Assembly (NCBI RefSeq): GCF_021044625.1
Contig: NZ_CP087999.1
Location: 947,001-1,011,000 of the forward strand
Reading direction: 5' to 3'
Length of the DNA stretch: 64,000 bases
Origin: Geomonas sp. RF6
Lineage (GTDB): Bacteria > Desulfobacterota > Desulfuromonadia > Geobacterales > Geobacteraceae
Each line of letters starts with the position of its first letter. The stretch's first letter is position 1. Position numbers and translations under genes: made by a program. Below are positions 1-9,201 of this stretch, in pieces. The notes beneath the pieces are model-generated. The model ran no database searches. It was not told the origin of the DNA and saw only the letters and a program-made list of their open reading frames with translations.

Positions 1-857
1 TAGGAACTGCGACTAGAGGCTGCCAGCACCGTTTTACCGTCCCGCGAGAACCCTCCGAAGAACGCCATGCCATCGACCATCCTGAAATTGTGGCGGATCC
101 CCCCGCCTTCGACTTCCCACACCAGCAAGTCCTGATTGGCATGATCCAGAGTGATGCGGCCGGGGATGCCGGCAGAGATGAACCTGCCGTCAGGGGAAAA
201 AGAAATGCTGGCGCTGAAGCTGATCTCATCGTGTGGGATCATCCAGACGGGGGCGCCGGTACCTGCATCGATCACCCTGATCATCCCGATCCGCCCGACG
301 GCCAGCCTCCTGCTGTCGGGGGAGACGGAAAGAGCTGTGACCTGCTCGTTCTTGATGTTGATCTTCCCTTCGCTGGCAAAGGGAACGAACGGCTTCCCGC
401 CCTCGGAGCGGTAAAGCACGCCATAGCTATCGCCGACAAAGAGAGCGCTGCCGTCATCAGAGATGGCAATACAGCATGCCTCCCGTTTTGGATCCTTATC
501 GCGCGGGATGTGCAGGGGGATATCGCGGAATTTGCCGCTGGCGAGGTCGTATGTGACAACTCGGCCATCCGCGGCGACAAAGGCGGCCTTGGCTGCATCG
601 CGAGTGAGAGCCACACCCATATCTGCGGTGGTAAAAGGAGCCTTTACCCTGCGCAGGATGCGGTTGGCAAGAAAGTCCCATTCGATCAGTACGCCGTCAG
701 AGGTATCAACGGAGACAACGCGATTGCCGTCCGAAGTGAAGCGGGCTGCATAGACGTTGTCATGATGGGGTTCAATTGGCGCGTACCTCGTGGTGCCGGC
801 GTAAAGACATCCTGGCATGACAAATAGCATCAAAAACAAAGCAATAATGCGCAGCAT
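1..857 (-). CDS. WD40-like beta-propeller protein, cut by the window edge
   Basis: The minus frame opens with ATG at 857 and stays open to base 1, so the C-terminus is missing (about 285 codons seen). The first 20 residues are hydrophobic and end near MPGCLYAG, a signal peptide or weak lipobox. Repeated blades follow with WD40-type signatures such as FTSDGNRVVS, ISDDGSALFVG, VSPDSRRLAVG and FSPDGRFISAG, each about 40-50 residues apart. WD40 propellers are usually scaffolds for protein contacts, and no catalytic motif is visible. It is the last visible gene of the operon that begins with the S41 protease at 6112 and follows a lipoprotein gene after 45 bases. The envelope location and propeller are well supported; the specific role is unknown. 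Confidence 0.8.
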   Translation of the reverse strand, partial: MLRIIALFLMLFVMPGCLYAGTTRYAPIEPHHDNVYAARFTSDGNRVVSVDTSDGVLIEWDFLANRILRRVKAPFTTADMGVALTRDAAKAAFVAADGRVVTYDLASGKFRDIPLHIPRDKDPKREACCIAISDDGSALFVGDSYGVLYRSEGGKPFVPFASEGKINIKNEQVTALSVSPDSRRLAVGRIGMIRVIDAGTGAPVWMIPHDEISFSASISFSPDGRFISAGIPGRITLDHANQDLLVWEVEGGGIRHNFRMVDGMAFFGGFSRDGKTVLAASSRSS

Positions 858-902
858 CAGGAACCTCTTGAAGTTGTTAAGGTAGACTACATCTGCCCTA
901 AA

Positions 903-1373
903 TTACTCGCACCCGCAGGCGGGTTGGATGTCACCGGTCCGCTCAAACTCATAGAAGAACCCGCAGAAGCACGAGGTGCTCATGTGGGATCCGATGTAGC
1001 GGCGCTGTATCAGTTCCCCGTTTCGGAAAACCCATTCCGCCCTCTCCTTGCCAAAGTACATCATAAAAGGGATCGGGATGGGAACGACCACAACATCGAG
1101 CCAGAATACTCCTCCCCGCCAATCCCCCTCGTCGTAAAAAATCAGCCGCTCGTACTCACCCGACGGCTCCACCTTGTCAGGTGTGCGCCCCTGGAGAAAG
1201 ACTTCCTTAGTAACCGCCCCCTCAGTCTCGATGCCATATTGTTTCTTCAGCGACTCAACATTGGTTTCAGTTTCCTCTCTCCGATTAAACTGGTCGTAAC
1301 CAACTCCAAGGCAACCTGCGAGATTGAGCACGAGGATGACGAGACTGAGAAAAAAAACAATTCGTTTGATCAT
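903..1373 (-). CDS. Small lipoprotein of unknown function
   Basis: 156 residues. The N-terminus is a lysine-containing start followed by a hydrophobic stretch and the lipobox LAGC, so it should be lipidated at Cys21. The mature part is acidic to mixed, has a hydrophobic segment DVVVVPIPIPFMMYFG around residues 93-108, and ends in a cysteine-rich tail (TSCFCGFF and PACGCE). It starts inside the stop codon of the upstream WD40/PDZ gene (ATGA overlap, 1370-1373), which indicates translational coupling. I do not recognise the family. The context suggests an envelope partner of the two propeller proteins. Confidence 0.8.
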   Translation of the reverse strand: MIKRIVFFLSLVILVLNLAGCLGVGYDQFNRREETETNVESLKKQYGIETEGAVTKEVFLQGRTPDKVEPSGEYERLIFYDEGDWRGGVFWLDVVVVPIPIPFMMYFGKERAEWVFRNGELIQRRYIGSHMSTSCFCGFFYEFERTGDIQPACGCE

Positions 1374-3922
1374 TCGCCTCTCCTGACCAGCAGCACGTCC
1401 AGGTATTCCTTCTCGCCCGGGACGAAAGGAGAGTTGGTCTTCAGGGACCAGGCGCTCCCTGCCGGGGACTGAAGCGCAATCGCCTTGAACAGGTCGCTAC
1501 CCAAAAAGCCGAAACGGCGCAAGACGTCGATACGACTTTCCTCCAGAAAACTTCCGACCCGCCGCTTCTCTCCATCAATCGCAGCGAAAAAATCCCGAGC
1601 CTCCGCTTCGGTGGGATATCGCCAATCGTCATGGCCGGCGGGCGTCTCCGCATTCACGGCTTGAAGAGAACGTGCCATTCCGCCAATCGGGGTTCCGATG
1701 ATAGCTCTCGCGTCCCGGAGCCACACCAACTCGCTCTTACGGTCGATGAGCTCTTGCCCCGCGCGCTCGAATCGTGCCGGTTTGAGATCCGCAGTAGACG
1801 GAGAAGCGAGCTCGCGCAGATATTGGGCTACCTGCTTAGGCAGGGCAGCGTCATACTCCTTGACCCGGTCAAACGGGACCAGAATCGACTCCTTGCCATT
1901 CCCCTGGTTCATCCTCCACGAGAGTATGTTGTGCGCCTGGGAGGATGCAGCGTAGCAAGCCGTGCGAAGCGGACGGGTATCGTTTACCTGCTGGTCCTTT
2001 TTTTCCGACCAGAGGGCCCACTCGGCGTCGTTGGTGACGATCAAACTGGCAAGGGGGTAAATCTTGATCAGGTGGAAAGTGGGGTCAAGCTCCCCGCTCG
2101 CGGCGAGCTCAATCCCAAGGGTCGCCCGGCTTTTGGAAAAAGCGACGTCGTCGGTGTGCCCACCTTTCTTCTTTGCGACTTGGAAGGTGTAGGTGCCCGG
2201 CATGGCGATCATGTCTCGAAAATCGGCGATCGAGGCGAAGCCCTTACCGTTTACCGAGGCGATTTCCCAGCCTGCCTGGAGACCGGCCCTTGCGGCGTCA
2301 CTGGCAAGGAGAACGTTTTCTATCCGGATGCGAAACGGCTTCAGTTGGGAATTGCGCAAAGGTGAGATATCCCAGAAACGGATGGTGTGGTCGCTGCCTG
2401 TGGTGATCAGCAAGTCGCCGCGTTGGCGCATGGAGACGACTGTTCCTACATGCCCCTGCATGGAAGCTACGTTTCGCCCGCTCAATGTAGTGATCAGGAT
2501 GACCCCGTCAAGATACTTAGAGGCTACAAGCCCTGAGTCGAGGAATCCAGCATCAGTCTCCTCGTTGACGGTATCGAGGACTGCCGAAACGGTGTCCCCC
2601 TTGGCCACGGCATACACCGTCTCTCCCTTGGAATTGCTCACGCGCTTGAGCCGGTATTCCTTCCATGTGGAGGGAAGCGCGGCGCCGATGATCTGTCCGC
2701 TCGAGCACTTTGACACGCCGCCTGTGACAAGGTCGACGGCGCGGCTGCACTCTGTCGTGTCGGAACCGAGTACGACGGATGAACCCGAGAACCCCGCGCC
2801 CATGTAGACTGGAGCTCGGGGAATGATGTCCACTTCGTCCTTGCCGCTTGCAAGGTCATGGATGTGCATTTCACCATCCGCCGATACCAGAAGGACACGC
2901 TGCGCGCTCAGAAAGGAGGCTCGGACCGGTTCCTTCGTCGCGATGGTGACCTTGCTCGGGTCCAAAGCGTATCCGGCAGATCGCCGGCCCGCGAAACACC
3001 CATACGGCTTTTCGCCAACACAGGCCAAGATATGCTGCGCGTCAGGGGAAAAGGAGACATCAAAGAATTTGGTATCAGGGGCGAGGGTCGCTACCTGTCT
3101 CAAATCGGCATCGACAAGAAAGATTCCGCCCTGCTCGAGAGCAAACGCCACACGGTCCTCGGTGGTCTCAACATTTACGGCTTTGCTCGGTAGCCGCGTT
3201 GAGGCAAGATATCGCCCTGTGGGGATCTCCAGCAGATTGATGGTCTGCCTGTTGTCGATAAGAGACATCAGGATGCGGGACTGAGTGTTATTTCCCGCGG
3301 GGGCGGCCCAGATGAGGCGGCTCTCCCGCACCTCCTTGCTCAAAGAGGGAATCACCACCTTCGGTTCACCGTTCCCCGCCACTGTGCCCTGATCCCACGC
3401 CAGTACCTCTTGCGAAGCAGTAATGAGGTAGCGATTGTCACGCGTGAAGAAGGCGCGGGAAGCCGGCATCCGGTGGCCGTCCAATTGGCGAAGCAATTTG
3501 CCGCTCTCACGGTCGAACACCGCGGCGCCGACTGTGGCCTTATCCTTGTGCAACAGACGATCAACAATGATCTCCCCCACCCCACCGAAGTTGACCCCAG
3601 CGATGATCTGTTTCCCGTCCGGAGAGGCGGTTATGGACCAGAAATCGCCACCATCCCCATTGTCAGCATAGGCGGTTATCGTCCGCTCGACCTTGCCTGT
3701 GGCGCTGTTGTGAATGCGAATCACCCGGTCGCCGCCGGCAGTCACGAAACGTGCACCGTTGTCCAGTTTTGCGGTTCCTGCGCATCCGTTGTAGTAGGTG
3801 CCTAAGTCCCAGGTGACGATGCGTGGTTCAGAGGTGTCAGTGGACAGAGCTGGAGATCCGCTGCACAGTATCATAGCGAGGACCTGGAAAAGGGTGCGCC
3901 GGGATGCAAGTCGTACATTCAT
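1370..3922 (-). CDS. Secreted WD40 propeller protein with PDZ and Lcl-like C-terminal domains
   Basis: 850 residues. Residues 1-28 form a signal peptide. About 30-515 are WD40-like blades, with clear repeats such as ITASPDGKQIIAG and the canonical GHVGTVVSMRQ...TTGSDHTIRFWD. About 530-600 form a PDZ-like domain (VLLASDAARAGLQAGWEIASVNG), a peptide-binding fold common in protease systems. The C-terminal 150 residues contain LVWLRDA and DWRYPTEAEARDFF, resembling the DUF1566/Lcl C-terminal domain. It lies 27 bases downstream of the S41 protease gene and overlaps the lipoprotein gene by 4 bases. I infer an exported scaffold or substrate-recognition partner of the protease. Confidence 0.82.
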   Translation of the reverse strand: MNVRLASRRTLFQVLAMILCSGSPALSTDTSEPRIVTWDLGTYYNGCAGTAKLDNGARFVTAGGDRVIRIHNSATGKVERTITAYADNGDGGDFWSITASPDGKQIIAGVNFGGVGEIIVDRLLHKDKATVGAAVFDRESGKLLRQLDGHRMPASRAFFTRDNRYLITASQEVLAWDQGTVAGNGEPKVVIPSLSKEVRESRLIWAAPAGNNTQSRILMSLIDNRQTINLLEIPTGRYLASTRLPSKAVNVETTEDRVAFALEQGGIFLVDADLRQVATLAPDTKFFDVSFSPDAQHILACVGEKPYGCFAGRRSAGYALDPSKVTIATKEPVRASFLSAQRVLLVSADGEMHIHDLASGKDEVDIIPRAPVYMGAGFSGSSVVLGSDTTECSRAVDLVTGGVSKCSSGQIIGAALPSTWKEYRLKRVSNSKGETVYAVAKGDTVSAVLDTVNEETDAGFLDSGLVASKYLDGVILITTLSGRNVASMQGHVGTVVSMRQRGDLLITTGSDHTIRFWDISPLRNSQLKPFRIRIENVLLASDAARAGLQAGWEIASVNGKGFASIADFRDMIAMPGTYTFQVAKKKGGHTDDVAFSKSRATLGIELAASGELDPTFHLIKIYPLASLIVTNDAEWALWSEKKDQQVNDTRPLRTACYAASSQAHNILSWRMNQGNGKESILVPFDRVKEYDAALPKQVAQYLRELASPSTADLKPARFERAGQELIDRKSELVWLRDARAIIGTPIGGMARSLQAVNAETPAGHDDWRYPTEAEARDFFAAIDGEKRRVGSFLEESRIDVLRRFGFLGSDLFKAIALQSPAGSAWSLKTNSPFVPGEKEYLDVLLVRRGE

Positions 3923-3949
3923 GGGGATTCCTCTTCCTATATCAAAAAA

Positions 3950-6112
3950 TCACATTGGAGCTGCTACAGCCTTGACGGCCGCATGGAAGAGGGGATCGCC
4001 GGGAGACGCAGCGGGCACAGTCAAATCCTCTTTGACGGATATATCGGGACGGATGCCGGTAATGGGGATCAGCATGCCCCTGGAGTTCTCAACCTCGCCT
4101 GACAGGATGTCGAGGGTTTTATCACCAAGGCGGACCTCACTCATGAACCATGGCTTTCCACAGGTCTTCTCTCCAATCACCGTTACAGGCAGGTATGGTG
4201 CAGTTGCGTAGATCAGGGATTCGGAAGCGGAACAACTCTCTTCACTGGTTATATACGCCACCCGTTTCGCACCCGGATACAGAGTGCTCTTGGGAACTCT
4301 ATACGTTTCTCCCATTCGTGCATACTTGACGGGAGGGACCATACGCATCACCACCTCACCCTTGTGCCTGCTCCCTATCAACCAGGAGGCCAGTTCTGCC
4401 GCCTGGAAAACACTCCCGCCGCCATTGTAGCGAAGATCAATTATCAGCTGACGAGCACCGCTCTTTTCAGCCTCACGCTGAAACCGTAGAACCTCTGGTG
4501 CGAAGCACGGATAAAAATTGTCAAAACGCAGGTACCCGATTCGTTTGCCATGATCTTTAAAGAAGAAGTATGTCGGGCGGCGAGAAGTCACCTTCCCGCG
4601 AGCAAGGGCGGCCGTGAAGGTCCCACGACCGCGGGAGAAGACCATCTCCTGCCTTCCCCGCTTAAAGTAATCACCGGGATGCTCTTTCACTCCGACCGAG
4701 TGCCCATTTACCGTTACTACCTTGTCCCCCCTGAGGACTCCGGCCTTTTCTGCAGGCGACCCGGGATGCACCTCGCCGACACACCAGTTATCGCCCTGTT
4801 TCACCCAGTGGAAACCGAATCCCTGATACTCTCCCTTGAACTTGTCGTCGTAGGCCTCTGCAGCTGATTCTGAGTAACTGTAATGGTCAAGAGGTGCCCG
4901 CAGGCGGTTGATGACAGCATTGGAATTGGCAGCGGACAAGATGATGCCCGGAGATAGCCGGACCTTCTCACTCCAGAGGTAGTAATCCTTGAACGCCAGC
5001 GCCGTTAATAACCGCTCCGAAGACGGTAGAAGTGATGCCGCAGGGGCCAGCGTTTGTGTGAGTTGAATATCCTTCGCAGGGGCGGTCCTGAAGACCAGGA
5101 GTAGTAGCCCGGCAAATAGCACCGCGGCAACTTGTGTCGAATCAAGCAGTCGATGCGAAACCACATTCCATGACGGCCGCAGCGATACAAGCCTAAAAGT
5201 CGGGCGTTTCGCCCGTTTCAAGCGTACAAGTCCTTGTATGAAAAAAAGTGCCAGTACAACCCCAGTGAGGAGGCTGAGTTGGTCATTCAGGTCTCGCTGG
5301 ATCGCGTCGGATAGCACTGGGGAGAGGGAAGCAATAGTTGCAATAGCCAGGGGGATGGAGGCATACGCTTCCAGAAAGCCGATGGAGAGAATAATAGAGG
5401 CGAATGAAGACCCCGTAGAAAACCATCCATGCGATCGAAGGAAGCGGCAAGCGATGATGATGGAAAAGGTCGACCACAACGGATAAACCAAAAGATCTAC
5501 TGGGGAGATCGAGGAACATCGGAGCACAACAGCTCCAAGGCAAATGATCGACCAGCGAAAAAGCATGTATCTCTGCGGGGCGATCTGTTTCAGACCATCT
5601 CCGCTCAACAGAAGACAGAAGACGAGCACAGTAAGGAAGAGCATCGATGCCACGCCTAACGTCTCCACGGAGGGGGAGGATGTTAGGCGTGGCATACCGG
5701 CGGCGAGACAGGTTCCAAAAAGTACCCCCCCCGCTATGCACTCCCAAAAAGGGAAATCAGGCTGTTTTACTTCGCGGCTTCTGCCCATGGCCCGATGGCA
5801 CATGGTGAGAGCCACCGCCTCTCCCAGAAGCATTCCTCCGTAAAAGCTGCTTCCCTGCGAATCTGCCAGCACCACTTCGAAATGATCAAAAAGCCCGCCA
5901 AATGCGACTGCCATTCCGGTACAAAAGAGCGAACACAGAAGGGGTATGGTAACGGCATTGCTGCCGCGGCGCCACCCCCAGTGCATTGTCATGGCGGCCA
6001 TAAGCGCCGTAAGCGAGCCGGCCGCCAGGATGCCAAGTTCTGACGGATAAATCGGGTGCCACATCAGCCAGAAGGTAGAGATGATGCTAAGTGCAGAGAG
6101 GATTATCAGCAT
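3950..6112 (-). CDS. Polytopic membrane protein with PDZ and S41 (C-terminal processing) protease domains
   Basis: 720 residues. The first 340 or so contain about nine or ten hydrophobic segments, ending near VAAVLFAGLLLLVF. A PDZ domain at about 415-480 (GEVHPGSPAEKAGVLRGDKVVTVNG) precedes an S41 peptidase domain at about 490-700. The catalytic serine lies in EESCSASES and the lysine 27 residues later in GEKTCGKP, the Ser-Lys dyad of CtpA/Prc-type proteases; RYNGGGS is the typical oxyanion-region glycine motif. Most S41 proteases have one membrane anchor or a signal peptide, so the large polytopic N-terminus is unusual. It is the first gene of a four-gene minus-strand operon with two propeller proteins and a lipoprotein. 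Confidence 0.85.
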   Translation of the reverse strand: MLIILSALSIISTFWLMWHPIYPSELGILAAGSLTALMAAMTMHWGWRRGSNAVTIPLLCSLFCTGMAVAFGGLFDHFEVVLADSQGSSFYGGMLLGEAVALTMCHRAMGRSREVKQPDFPFWECIAGGVLFGTCLAAGMPRLTSSPSVETLGVASMLFLTVLVFCLLLSGDGLKQIAPQRYMLFRWSIICLGAVVLRCSSISPVDLLVYPLWSTFSIIIACRFLRSHGWFSTGSSFASIILSIGFLEAYASIPLAIATIASLSPVLSDAIQRDLNDQLSLLTGVVLALFFIQGLVRLKRAKRPTFRLVSLRPSWNVVSHRLLDSTQVAAVLFAGLLLLVFRTAPAKDIQLTQTLAPAASLLPSSERLLTALAFKDYYLWSEKVRLSPGIILSAANSNAVINRLRAPLDHYSYSESAAEAYDDKFKGEYQGFGFHWVKQGDNWCVGEVHPGSPAEKAGVLRGDKVVTVNGHSVGVKEHPGDYFKRGRQEMVFSRGRGTFTAALARGKVTSRRPTYFFFKDHGKRIGYLRFDNFYPCFAPEVLRFQREAEKSGARQLIIDLRYNGGGSVFQAAELASWLIGSRHKGEVVMRMVPPVKYARMGETYRVPKSTLYPGAKRVAYITSEESCSASESLIYATAPYLPVTVIGEKTCGKPWFMSEVRLGDKTLDILSGEVENSRGMLIPITGIRPDISVKEDLTVPAASPGDPLFHAAVKAVAAPM

Positions 6113-6774
6113 TGGATCCCTCTCCCGGTGCCACGATCAGCGTTGGCTGAGATAGACAAGTTCCCGACAGAAGATCCTGGACCCATTGTGTTCATTTCTA
6201 TCTTTCTGCTTCATCAAAGCTTTGTGACTTTTACCACTATGATGACGACTGATCGTTCCAAATTATAAATCACAGCTGAGCTTATCGCAGCTACAAACGA
6301 ACCCAAGAAGACCATTGCCTCCAGGACTAAAGAACCATTCGCCCAGGACGGTTTGAAGTGCCCCTAGTAGAGCAGTTGAATCCGTAGCCGTGGAACAGAG
6401 CCATGAACCGTCCTAACAGCAACGATCCCAAGCCCTGACATCCTAAGGTTCGCTATAGCTTAACTCCTGCACCTCACGGCCTGAGTAATACGAGTCAACT
6501 ATTCCTGATCTCTGCCGTTACCAAACCCAAGAACGATGGAGTCATAATGAAGGCCTGTACACCAGGAGAAACGAACGTGTGTTATAGTTTACCTTTTTTG
6601 CATATTTACAGACGATCAGGCATGCCGTCAACGGTGAAGTACTCTTGCGATAACAGGTGCTTGTGCTTTGCGTGTTGGAGGATTCTGGACAGAAGCCTGC
6701 AGCGATGCTTAAAAAATTTGTGCATTCCTGCCAATGCTTCGTCGGCCATCTAGCAGCGCTCTTGCGGGTGAGAG
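6113..6774. other. Gene-poor stretch upstream of the S41 operon
   Basis: About 660 bases without a convincing gene. Short open frames have no ribosome binding site or recognisable motif. The promoter of the minus-strand protease operon must lie at the left end. The segment around 6290-6500 has no similarity I can name. Confidence 0.5.
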
Positions 6775-6826
6775 CGAAATGGATCATAGGCTTTTTTGAT
6801 AAAGAAAAAGCCTATGATCCATTTCG
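6775..6826. terminator. Perfect 22-bp inverted repeat, likely bidirectional terminator
   Basis: Arms 6775-6796 and 6805-6826 are exact reverse complements with an 8-base loop. Each arm has a run of five T or A at the loop side. It sits 22 bases downstream of the stop of the small secreted protein gene (minus strand), so transcription termination is the simplest role. A mobile-element end or an RNA hairpin is also possible. Confidence 0.6.
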
Positions 6827-6847
6827 TGATTTAAGGTAGTTGAGTGC

Positions 6848-7150
6848 CTATTTCGGCTTTACGTTCATCCACACCACGTCATGAACAGATGCCTCTCCTA
6901 AGTCATAACGGCAGGTAGCATCAACCCGCATTCCGAAAGCGTTAGTTATCTTGCTGACATTTACCTTAACCTTGTTGCATGCCTTGTTCACGAATTCTAT
7001 TGTGCCGTAGATAGTGCACGAATCGGCCATGAGGTATTTTCCTTCTTCCTGGATGTAGTCGCCTTCACTCCATCCGCACTCAGCAAATACCGGCGCACTC
7101 ATTGACAGCAGGCTGAGCAGACACGCAACAGAAACGATTGTTCTTTTCAA
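6848..7150 (-). CDS. Small secreted protein with four cysteines
   Basis: 100 residues from a TTG start at 7150, chosen because a strong AAAGGAG lies just upstream and the frame then begins with a clean signal peptide (LKRTIVSVACLLSLL...APVFA) cleaved before ECGW. A longer upstream reading to 7240 has no such signal. The mature protein of about 77 residues has four cysteines (ECGW, DSCT, KACN, ATCR), consistent with two disulfides in the periplasm. It ends DVVWMNVKPK. No family is recognised. It is monocistronic and followed by the perfect inverted repeat at 6775-6826. Confidence 0.7.
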   Translation of the reverse strand: MKRTIVSVACLLSLLSMSAPVFAECGWSEGDYIQEEGKYLMADSCTIYGTIEFVNKACNKVKVNVSKITNAFGMRVDATCRYDLGEASVHDVVWMNVKPK

Positions 7151-7299
7151 CTTTCGATCTCCTTTCCTTTGTTGGCTCCTGTGGATGCAAGGCGTGGGTA
7201 CAGACGGAGCCTTCGGCTTTGATGCCTGCCATAGACACATACTTTATCCAAGGGCATGAAACTTCAAAACACCACATTACGGGAGCGGGACTTTACCAT

Positions 7300-8190
7300 C
7301 CTTAGTTTCTTCTTGTAAAGCGAGTATTATGATATTTTCCTTTCCAGACATCATCTCGGGCATCCAGAGTGGTGCAAAACCTGCAGCATTGTGGGAAGAA
7401 GAAGGTAACCAGTGAGCACAATTCATACCGTGTCCGGCCACATCCGGCCAGGCTGCATATTCCTAACTTCATTTGCGGGTAACCAGTCCGCACCAGTTGC
7501 TGACGAGTCCCCCCATCCACATTCCCGCGATAGAGCACTCAATGCGGCAGGATGCACCCACCTTTGCCGTTGCTCTTCATGGAGCCGATGATGTGCAGCA
7601 GGTAGGCGAAGTCCCCCCTGCTTCGCGGGTAGATCTCCCCACTTGAAGCACTGGTATAGATCGGTGGACGGGATGAGGCCCGTGCTCCAGGTCTTGTCGG
7701 AAAAGAGGGGATTGGCAACGACGTTGTCGTCAGGTTCTCACCTGCTCGTCATGTATTTAAATTTCGGTGCCGCCAGCGTGTTGCCCGAAAGGACTGGGAA
7801 GTTGTGCAGGATCATGTTCATCCGGGCGAGACCGGCGGTGCTCACGTCCTGCCCTTTCAGGGTGATGTGCTGTCCCCGCCCTGATCCGACACCTCCAGCA
7901 GCAACTACCCCGAACCGAGGGTCGTAGGCGCTGGTGGACGCCACGGAGCTGGAAGGGGAGATGCCGACGACATTGGCGATGATGCGGCTGACCTCGGAGG
8001 GACAGCTCCGGCTTCTTAAAGATGCTGATCACGTTGGTGGCGGTCCACCATCGACCGCTCCTCGCCGAGCTTATTCGGACTTCTCGAAGAACTGCGCCGA
8101 ACACGACGACATCCTCGGAGACGCCTACGAATACCTCTGCGGCACTTGCCAGCGAGAGCGGCAAGAGCAAGGGGCAATTTTACACGCATA
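7300..8190 (-). pseudogene. hsdM: Decayed and internally rearranged type I restriction-modification methylase (hsdM)
   Basis: Reading the minus strand downward from about 8085 gives NKLGEERSMVDR, then ISIFKKPEL, VSRIIANVVGIS, GQDVSTAGLARMNMILHNFP, NTLAAPKF, DNVVANPLFSDKTWSTG, PAKQG and LYRGNVDGG. These are successive HsdM segments, including the NPPF-type methylase motif IV (here NPLF). They lie in different frames, so the gene is dead. The segment that belongs between KPEL and VSRII (DFSKN..AEHDDILGDAYEYL..ASESGKSKGQFYT) instead lies at about 8073-8190 on the plus strand. A piece of about 120 bp has therefore been moved and inverted. The left limit is approximate. No hsdS or hsdR is visible nearby. 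Confidence 0.7.
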
Positions 8191-8384
8191 GACGCCAACT
8201 CCCGCCTCGCCCGCAGCGACTTCCCCAACTTCATCTGCACTCAAGGCAATTTTGGGGCATATTGGTCTACCGCACGATCGAAGGAGAACTGACGGAGCGG
8301 AAGCAGCTCGCGTATCAATAGGCCATGCCCAAGCGATAGACGCACTAGCATCGAAAACAACTATCACACACATTGCTTTTACGC

Positions 8385-8406
8385 TTGATAGATAGTACTA
8401 TCAGAA
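8385..8406. promoter_or_regulatory. Palindromic site upstream of the serine recombinase
   Basis: GATAGTACTATC at 8391-8402 is a perfect 12-bp palindrome nested in TGATAG...CTATCA. It lies about 20-50 bases before the recombinase start. Serine resolvases usually bind dyad sites next to their own gene, so this could be a recombination subsite or autoregulatory operator; that is an inference. Confidence 0.4.
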
Positions 8407-8444
8407 CATCTTAAGGATAAATGATTGAAGAAAGAGAGGCTGCC

Positions 8445-9008
8445 ATGAGGGACGGCAAGATAATTGGTTACGCTCGGGTGAGCACCACGGAGCAGCATCT
8501 GGAAGTCCAACTGGAGCAGTTGAAGGCGGCAGGGTGCAGTAAGATTTTCAGCGAGAAGAAGAGCGGGGTCGATGCGAAGAGAGTCCAATTGGCGAGCATG
8601 CTGGATTATGTGCGGGAAGGGGACCAGGTGGTGTGCTGTAAGCTGGACCGCATTGCCCGGAGCACACAGGACCTATTGAACATCGTGGATGTGCTCACCG
8701 CCAAGGGAGTCAGTTTCAAGATCCTGAACATCAACCTGGACACCGGCACGCCTACCGGGAAGCTCATGTTGACCATGTTGGGCGCAATCGCCACATTTGA
8801 GCGCGAGATGATGCTGGAGCGGCAGCGAGAAGGGATTGCCAAGGCTAAGGCTCAGGGCAAGTACAAGGGCCGGGTACCTACAGCGCGGGCCAAGAGTGCC
8901 GAGGTGCTGCAACTACTGGAGCAGGGGAAGACGAAAAACGCGATTGCTGTCACTTTAGGCATAGGGGTTGCCAGTGTATATCGGATCGCAAAGGCCGCTA
9001 GGGGATAA
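8445..9008 (+). CDS. Serine recombinase (resolvase/invertase family)
   Basis: 187 residues from ATG 8445, chosen because GAGAGG lies 5 bases upstream and the protein then begins RDGKIIGYARVST as in the family; an in-frame ATG at 8421 is an alternative. The catalytic N-terminal domain has the nucleophile serine in YARVSTTEQ, the arginine motif CKLDRIARSTQDL and the conserved TPTGKLMLTMLGAIATFER. The long E helix is followed by a C-terminal helix-turn-helix (KNAIAVTLGIGVASVYRIAKA). It matches resolvase/Pin-type enzymes in length. It cuts and rejoins DNA at short dyad sites. It sits beside the rearranged hsdM relic; a fossil copy of its 3' end lies at 12.15 kb. Confidence 0.92.
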   Translation: MRDGKIIGYARVSTTEQHLEVQLEQLKAAGCSKIFSEKKSGVDAKRVQLASMLDYVREGDQVVCCKLDRIARSTQDLLNIVDVLTAKGVSFKILNINLDTGTPTGKLMLTMLGAIATFEREMMLERQREGIAKAKAQGKYKGRVPTARAKSAEVLQLLEQGKTKNAIAVTLGIGVASVYRIAKAARG

Positions 9009-9152
9009 GTATTCCCATAACTTCCTTCGGCAGCAGGGTTGTCAACGGCCCTGCCATCCCCCGCCTATCGCCCCATTGCTACTATCATTGATTCGCCCAT
9101 GAAAACTGCTCGATTCGCAATCCTCATGCTGGACTTCGCCGCTAGCGTATCG

Positions 9153-9178
9153 GAGGCGGAGCCACCCGGCTCCGCCTC
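9153..9178. terminator. GC-rich hairpin between converging genes
   Basis: GAGGCGGAGCC (9153-9163) pairs perfectly with GGCTCCGCCTC (9168-9178) around a 4-base loop. It lies between the recombinase stop and the stop of the HYR protein, so it can end transcription from either side, although no long T run follows. Confidence 0.5.
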
Positions 9179-9201
9179 ATCTACAACAACTCTCCTTCCC
9201 G

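Noticed and set aside
90-827. Plus-strand open frame of 245 codons at the left edge
   Set aside because: It is antisense to the WD40-like gene, which has a signal peptide, blade repeats and operon context; the plus frame has no motif.
6542-6787. Minus-strand open frame of 81 codons
   Set aside because: No ribosome binding site or motif, and it runs through one arm of the inverted repeat.
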